Positions 59,495 through 64,000 of a stretch of 64,000 nt of DNA are shown piece by piece. The notes below the pieces were generated by a model, which was not told the origin of the DNA, ran no database searches, and saw nothing but the letters and a program-made list of their open reading frames with translations. The translations under genes and the position numbers were made by a program. The stretch comes from Hofstenia miamia. Lineage: Eukaryota; Xenacoelomorpha; Acoela; Hofsteniidae. The stretch is taken from assembly GCA_900660155.1 (NCBI GenBank), contig CABFPE010000100.1, positions 1,676,753 through 1,740,752 of the forward strand, in the 5' to 3' direction. The first letter of the stretch is position 1; every line of letters starts with the position of its first letter.

Positions 59495-59656
59495 CTTTTG
59501 TTAGTATCGTCGCCACTGCTAGTGTGCTCAGAATCCATAAGCAGTGGAAAATCTAAAAACTGATTAAGGTGAAAGAACATTCCAGAATGAGCGCATAGAC
59601 TGGCTAAAGATTTGCTTTGTTGAAACACAGTGGAGCGGAAATCCGTAGTAAGACAA
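59495..59656 (-). CDS. candidate internal exon, unknown protein
   Basis: On the minus strand, acceptor AATTTCCATTACACCAG (ending 59657) and donor AAAAG|GTAAGC (GT at 59494-59493) bound a 162-bp segment open in one frame, phase 2 on both sides. Local GC is above background. The peptide reads CLTTDFRSTVFQQSKSLASL, CAHSGMFFHLNQFLDFPLL, MDSEHTSSGDDTNK. An internal ATG at 59538 could alternatively be a translation start. No family is recognised. It lies outside the neighbouring Tc1 element, so it is not transposase. No partner exon was identified. Confidence 0.35.
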
Positions 59657-60154
59657 CTGGTGTAATGGAAATTAAATCATTTGGTTAGAAAATGTTCTAA
59701 TCGATAAAGAAACCGTTTTAATTTATTCATCAGAAGTCATCGGGGAGTCAACGTGGAATTCAACTTTATAGAGCATACTGGCAATTTTTTAAGTTAAGCG
59801 CGAAATCAAAGTAATCAAAATGCAGATACAGTCTACGAGTGATGCCCTATTTCTTCTAAATAGCTTACTCAATATAGTCTCAAGATGTAGCGGCATGACA
59901 GGAATCCAATCATAATTAGAATTTGATTTTATCCGACACCACAAAATACAATCCGAAGTTTGGAATGAATATATATATAGGTATTCGACCACCTTAATAT
60001 TTTGAATAAATAATGAACATTCATTGAATAGAGTGTGCCTAAAATTATAAGTAAGTGTTACTTTGATTAAGAAAGGAAAATTTGTATGTCTAATACCATA
60101 AAATATGTAGAATAACAATTGGCTATAAATTTTTAATCAAAATTAGAAAACTTG

Positions 60155-60182
60155 TATTGGAAAAATGTATTCGGCCACCTGA
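60155..60182 (+). repeat. left inner terminal repeat of Tc1 copy 2
   Basis: TATTGGAAAAATGTATTCGG then CCACCTGA; inverse of the repeat at 61350-61374. Confidence 0.75.
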
Positions 60183-60257
60183 ACAATTTTTAACAAATGA
60201 GCAAATCCAAAATACGTAAATTCAAAATAAGATACATAAATTAATAATTGATGCAAT

Positions 60258-61253
60258 ACAAGCAACAAATATTTTGCGGAGTGTCCATTTGAGCGAACAA
60301 CAGCTTCAAGGCGATCAGGGATTGAAGCAAAATGTCTTTCAATAAAGCTGTTGGGAATTGCATAAAATTTTTTCTTTATTGCGCTCCACAGCTCGTCTTC
60401 AGTGTGAAGAGTATGCTGTCCAATTCGATATTTGACCTCTTTCCACATAATTTCGATATGTTAAGGTCTGGAGATTCGCCAGGCAAGTCAGCAAAGATAG
60501 TAACCCCATTATTTTGGAGGAAATTTGTCATTTCTTTTGAGGTATGACATGGAGCACCATCCTGCTGATATATTGATCACTTGTAAGGAGTGGCAAGAGT
60601 TCCTTTTCTAGAATCCGAGCATATTAAGAAGAGTACCAGAGATATGAACAATCTTGCAAATGACACACTTCCATATTGCACCCCATATCATTACAGACCC
60701 ACCATAATTCATGTTCCCTGAATAAATTAAGGAAAATCTGAACTTCTGACCAGTTATTCCCTTTATCAACATTCTTTTCGATTAGTATAGCTCAAATCTT
60801 GACTCATGTGAAAATATAACATTAGACCAATGCTCAGATGAATTTTCTCTTATTAAATTGGCCCACATAATCCGGCTAAAATCTTTGCTTTGAGGTTAAG
60901 AATAGCTTTCTGGATGCCACGAAAGTTCCAATTGAGTACTTCTTCAGGATGTTTCGCACCGTTCTTGCTGTCACAAGGTGACCATCAGCCCATTCCTTAC
61001 GAAATTCCTTTGAAGTCTTCCTGGGATTTCGCTTTGAAAGGCACACAAGAGCTGATTTGGAGGTTTCGGGGGACTTCTTTGGTCTTTCGGATTTCGAGGC
61101 AACAATGTTTTCAGAAGTGAAACGTCTGATGATATCCCCGACAGTACTTCAAGGTCGCTCTACAAGTCGGGCTACATTACGTTAACTCATCCTTTCCAAA
61201 TGTTTGGAGATAATCAACTCGCGGATGGCAAGAGGTACGTAACCAGGCATCAT
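60258..61253 (-). pseudogene. Tc1-like transposase pseudogene (copy 2)
   Basis: The start MMPGYVPLAIRELIISKHLE at 61253 is followed, across a stop, by NVARLVERP and TVGDIIRRF (first helix-turn-helix). Then come KEFRKEWADGHLVTARTVRN and ILKKYSIGTFVASRK (second). After further damage the catalytic region shows QQDGAPCHTSKEMTNFLQNN, LPGESPDLN, and WKEVKYRIGQHTLHTEDELW, NSFIERHFASIPDRLEAVVR. The second Asp is retained here, and allowing for one missing base the spacing to Glu is 35. Numerous stops and frameshifts leave it inactive. Confidence 0.85.
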
Positions 61254-61349
61254 ATATGACAAAGAAAGACTGTTATTAGATATTTTCAATATAAATAGAC
61301 TGATAAAGGTCAACCAATGAAATTTTTCCCTGATTCTCTGATTTGGTCT

Positions 61350-61374
61350 CAAGTGGCCGAATACATTTTTTAAA
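61350..61374 (-). repeat. right inner terminal repeat of Tc1 copy 2
   Basis: Inverted AAAAATGTATTCGGCCACTT, in the same orientation as the outer repeat at 61541-61566, about 190 bases away. Confidence 0.75.
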
Positions 61375-61568
61375 GAAAAGACTAGCTAATCACAAGCATT
61401 GTAGCATTTCTCTGTGAGATTTATAGTAAACAGTGATAACTATGTCTCAATATTGATGAATTCCTTTTTCTGCAACCCCAAATCTAATTAAAAAATAACT
61501 ATGAAATTCTTAGCGTTCATTTATTAGAAATAGTTATGGGTGACCGAATTCGTTTTTCCAGTACTGTA

Positions 61569-61592
61569 TACATATATATATATATATATATA
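61569..61592. repeat. (TA)n microsatellite at element end
   Basis: A TA run (one C interruption at 61571) that begins at the TA target of the Tc1 element. Confidence 0.93.
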
Positions 61593-62463
61593 AATGCGCT
61601 AAAAGTTGCATGAAATTAAGATAAAAATGATAATATATTGCGCCATTTATGAAATCAGTAACTACAAGAACTCAGTGAACTGATATATAATGGATAGACA
61701 TTGACGGTCACGTAGATAGTTCGGGGAATTCACATAGCGAACTACATATACGGAAATTGAAGTTTGCTTAAATCCCAATTGCATGCAAAACACTTCCTTA
61801 CTCTTGGAAATACCATAAAAAGATTTTTGGGTATTAAGTAATAAATTGTAGGCGTTTATATGGTTAAATTTAAAAGGAGCTTCTACCTGTTTGGATATAG
61901 TAGAAAACCATATCGCGTATAGAATTTATTAGTAATAAATTAAAAGCGTTGTATTTAGTTACATTCGTCGCTGGAAGCGGTCGTCTTTGATACTGAACAA
62001 TAAATGCCAGTTATTTGATAAAGAAAGATATTTGAGAGTTACCATCTAAGCAAATTTATAATACTATTTAAAAGAGTAATTTTAAAGGAATCAATATTAC
62101 TACAAAATCGTCAAAATCAACGAATACATGCAAACATAGGAGAAAATTCCAAGGGTTGGCATGAGACATTTTGATGATTTGTTAAAATTTGTTTGAATTT
62201 TATTCTTCATTGAAGTTAAAGTTTTAAGTAATAAAGAAACGAAATGACAAAACAAAACTTAGTCAAAACACATTCCTTGAAGTTAAAGACATGATTCGTC
62301 AATATAGGGTGATGGACATTATTCACTGGCCATTCCGTAAAATATGAAAATATTAAAGATAACTTATATTGAAACTAAACATATTCCACAAAAACACCTA
62401 AGAAGCAAATTGTTAGTTTGGGTTTGATCCCGTCAATCAGAACATTGTAAGATGTGGTATTAT
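61593..62463. other. gene-free stretch
   Basis: AT-rich; nothing recognised. Confidence 0.4.
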
Positions 62464-62555
62464 AATGGAGGAGCTGGGGCCCAGCCGGCTCAGCCGCCGC
62501 CGACATATTTTAGATCAGCCAGCCACCGGAAAATTTAGATGGTTGAGCCGATTGA
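62464..62555. other. GC-rich repeat patch (GGCTCAGCCG)
   Basis: GGAGGAGCTGGGGCCCAGCC, GGCTCAGCCGCCGCCGAC, CAGCCAGCCACCGG and GAGCCGATT lie within 90 bases. They look like subterminal repeats of another hAT-type MITE. A GC-rich patch at 63168-63232 ending inverted CTAGAGGTGGGCGCCGACG might be its other end, with 62716-63064 nested inside; this is unproven. Confidence 0.35.
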
Positions 62556-62707
62556 TAACTAAAACTATATCAAGTCAAACGAAATGTGTCATAAAAAGGA
62601 AACCGCATTTAATTTCTTTGATGTGGTGGTGACTTTTAACATTGATTAGGTTATTTCTTATTAATCAGATTGTCTGTAAGCGCATGTACCTTTTTGCAGA
62701 TAGATGG

Positions 62708-63072
62708 TTTCACAACAGCGGCGGATACAGAAAAAATTTTAGGGAGGCCCAATGTAGAAAGAAACACGAAGTGCATAATTTTTAAAATTTAACACTAGCA
62801 CGGACTTCAAGGAATATATATAGTAAAATCACATGTGGGTGAATAGGAATACATTTAAAATTTTAAAAAAATTCTGAAAACTAAATATTCTTATTTTTAT
62901 TGAAATGTAATCTCAAGTTACCAGATCTTTGAAAAAACTGTTCCTACTCACAGTATTTGACGGTACTAATGAATTTTTGTTTGTATTTTTTATTGTGCCA
63001 TTTTAATGAATTTTTCTTATTTTAAAGGGGGGGCCCTCGGCCCCACCCTCTGTATCCGCCCCTGTTTCACAA
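62708..63072. mobile_element. 349-bp hAT-like MITE with perfect 8-bp target duplication
   Basis: The element 62716-63064 starts CAGCGGCGGATACAG and ends inverted CAGGGGCGGATACAG (14 of 15). It is flanked by exact TTTCACAA copies (62708-62715, 63065-63072), the 8-bp duplication of hAT insertion. It is non-coding with GGGGGGCCCTCGGCCCCACC near the right end. The intact duplication marks it as the youngest hAT-type insertion here. Confidence 0.9.
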
Positions 63073-63977
63073 TACTGCTTGCATCATAAATACGGTTTTT
63101 TACAAGGCCATAGGCCTTATAAAGTTTCAATATGGAATATTACACAGTCTAATCCAGTTCTATAGATGTCGCCTAGACGGCTGCGAGGGGGACCAATAGT
63201 AGTCGGCGAACGTCGGCGCCCACCTCTAGTAATATTCTTTTCACGATGTTCTAAAAATTTTAGATTGTGAACAAATCCGATTAGTTGTCTGGTTATTTAT
63301 TATTAAGTCATGATTGACGGCATGGCGCTCTGGCATGTTGGAAATAATTGCAGTTACACACTTATCACTTGGAATACCATTGTACACACACAACCAGATA
63401 GTAGCTTCCTTAGGACAAAGTGAGAGATCAGAACGTCCCTTGGCTGCAATCGCAACACAAACTATAACTTTAAGTGTACTGCGGCCAGTAGGAATTGTGT
63501 ATTGGGGTACGAAACGTTTACCAGGTAGACAAACACAGTGGGAACGTCAAATCTGTTAAACTTTGGCATGTAATGAAGGCAATAAGTAAGCACATTGCAT
63601 TTCTAATGCCTTCCATAAAGAATTTCTTATACTAAACTATTCATTATAACAGCGAACTTAAAAAATTATGCATATTTAGAATGTTCCCTTTTTTAACAAA
63701 ATGGGATATGAGGACAAAAAAAATCTGATCTTTTCTTTAATTGTTGCTTTACAAATTCTGTGGAAGTTAGTTGGTAAACTTCGCGGGTCCATGTCATTCC
63801 ACAAGGTTTAAATTGAATGTGATATGTCATCACTGTCTGGCGACATGACGGCTAATGTGCAAAGACTAAATAAAACAATTTTTATGGTGAAAAAATCCAT
63901 TTTCCTTCAAAATATTGGAAATATTTCTAATAGAAGAATGCAGGATGTATCTTCTAGCATTTCAAAGATCTTTCGAC
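63073..63977. other. gene-free stretch
   Basis: GC-rich patch at 63168-63232 and an unrecognised plus frame at 63314-63559 (starts MTAWRSGMLEIIAVTHLSLG). No splice support. Confidence 0.35.
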
Positions 63978-64000
63978 CAGTGGCGGATCCAGTAGGGGGC
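63978..64000 (+). mobile_element. left end of a CAGTGGCGGATCCAG MITE, cut by window end
   Basis: CAGTGGCGGATCCAGTAGGG begins at 63978 and matches the terminus type at 62716. The rest lies beyond the window. Confidence 0.6.

Larger units (their letters stand above)
59957..61568 (-). mobile_element. Tc1-like element with IR/DR ends (copy 2)
   Basis: The right end is TA-CAGTACTGGAAAAACGAAT with TCGGTCACC (61541-61568, inverted). A second copy of this motif lies about 190 bases inward (61350-61374). At the left, an inner copy lies at 60155-60182 and a decayed outer one at about 59960-59995. Two direct repeats per inverted end is the Sleeping Beauty-type IR/DR layout. It is the same family as 7402-8399, in opposite orientation, and more complete. 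(TA)n follows directly at the right end. Confidence 0.85.

Noticed and set aside
1-64000. CRISPR arrays, operons, ribosomal RNA or tRNA genes
   Set aside because: No regularly spaced direct repeats, no tRNA A/B-box pairs with a cloverleaf, and no rRNA-like sequence seen on either strand.

Overview
The window is AT-rich eukaryotic DNA: roughly 30% GC by eye, no operons, no dense long ORFs, long (TA)n runs and many DNA transposons. The mix of mariner (including one with DD41D spacing), Tc1, hAT and piggyBac-like elements points to an invertebrate, most plausibly an arthropod. That is inference from element types; no host gene is recognised with certainty. It reads as intergenic or intronic sequence. 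There are three assembly gaps (2929-3928, 23156-23282, 44087-44355) and single N bases at 24375 and 46307; two gaps sit directly in (AT)n tracts.

Layout. 1-9 kb: a DD41D mariner transposase C-terminal part beside a gap, running into the N-terminal half of a second, oppositely oriented mariner; then a 207-bp repeat-like segment, a dead hAT transposase and a 5'-truncated Tc1 copy. 9-23 kb: small MITEs (non-autonomous DNA transposons), an internally deleted mariner with 27-bp perfect terminal inverted repeats (TIRs) inside a cluster of a 14-nt motif, and a 368-bp hAT MITE. 23-25 kb: a nearly complete Tc1-like element (DD35E) whose middle is replaced by unrelated sequence. 27-40 kb: hAT-like MITEs with TCGAG-rich ends, one holding a nested mariner remnant, and a TTAA-flanked piggyBac-like MITE. 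43-44 kb: a mariner-superfamily element with almost perfect TIRs, then a gap and a GC-richer segment. 53-64 kb: more MITEs, a second copy of the 7.4-kb Tc1 family in opposite orientation with Sleeping Beauty-like double repeats at each end, and a young MITE with a perfect 8-bp target duplication.

Possible host coding sequence is scattered and tentative. There is a coding-like island at 12.3-12.6 kb (-), two phase-compatible exons at 40.7-41.4 kb (+), hydrophobic exons with matching intron phase at 45.7-47.0 kb (-), a terminal-exon candidate at 34.5 kb (+) and an internal-exon candidate at 59.5 kb (-). All were picked by eye from open frame plus splice signals; in DNA this long some will be chance. 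The well-supported content is a graveyard of cut-and-paste transposons, none with an intact transposase visible.
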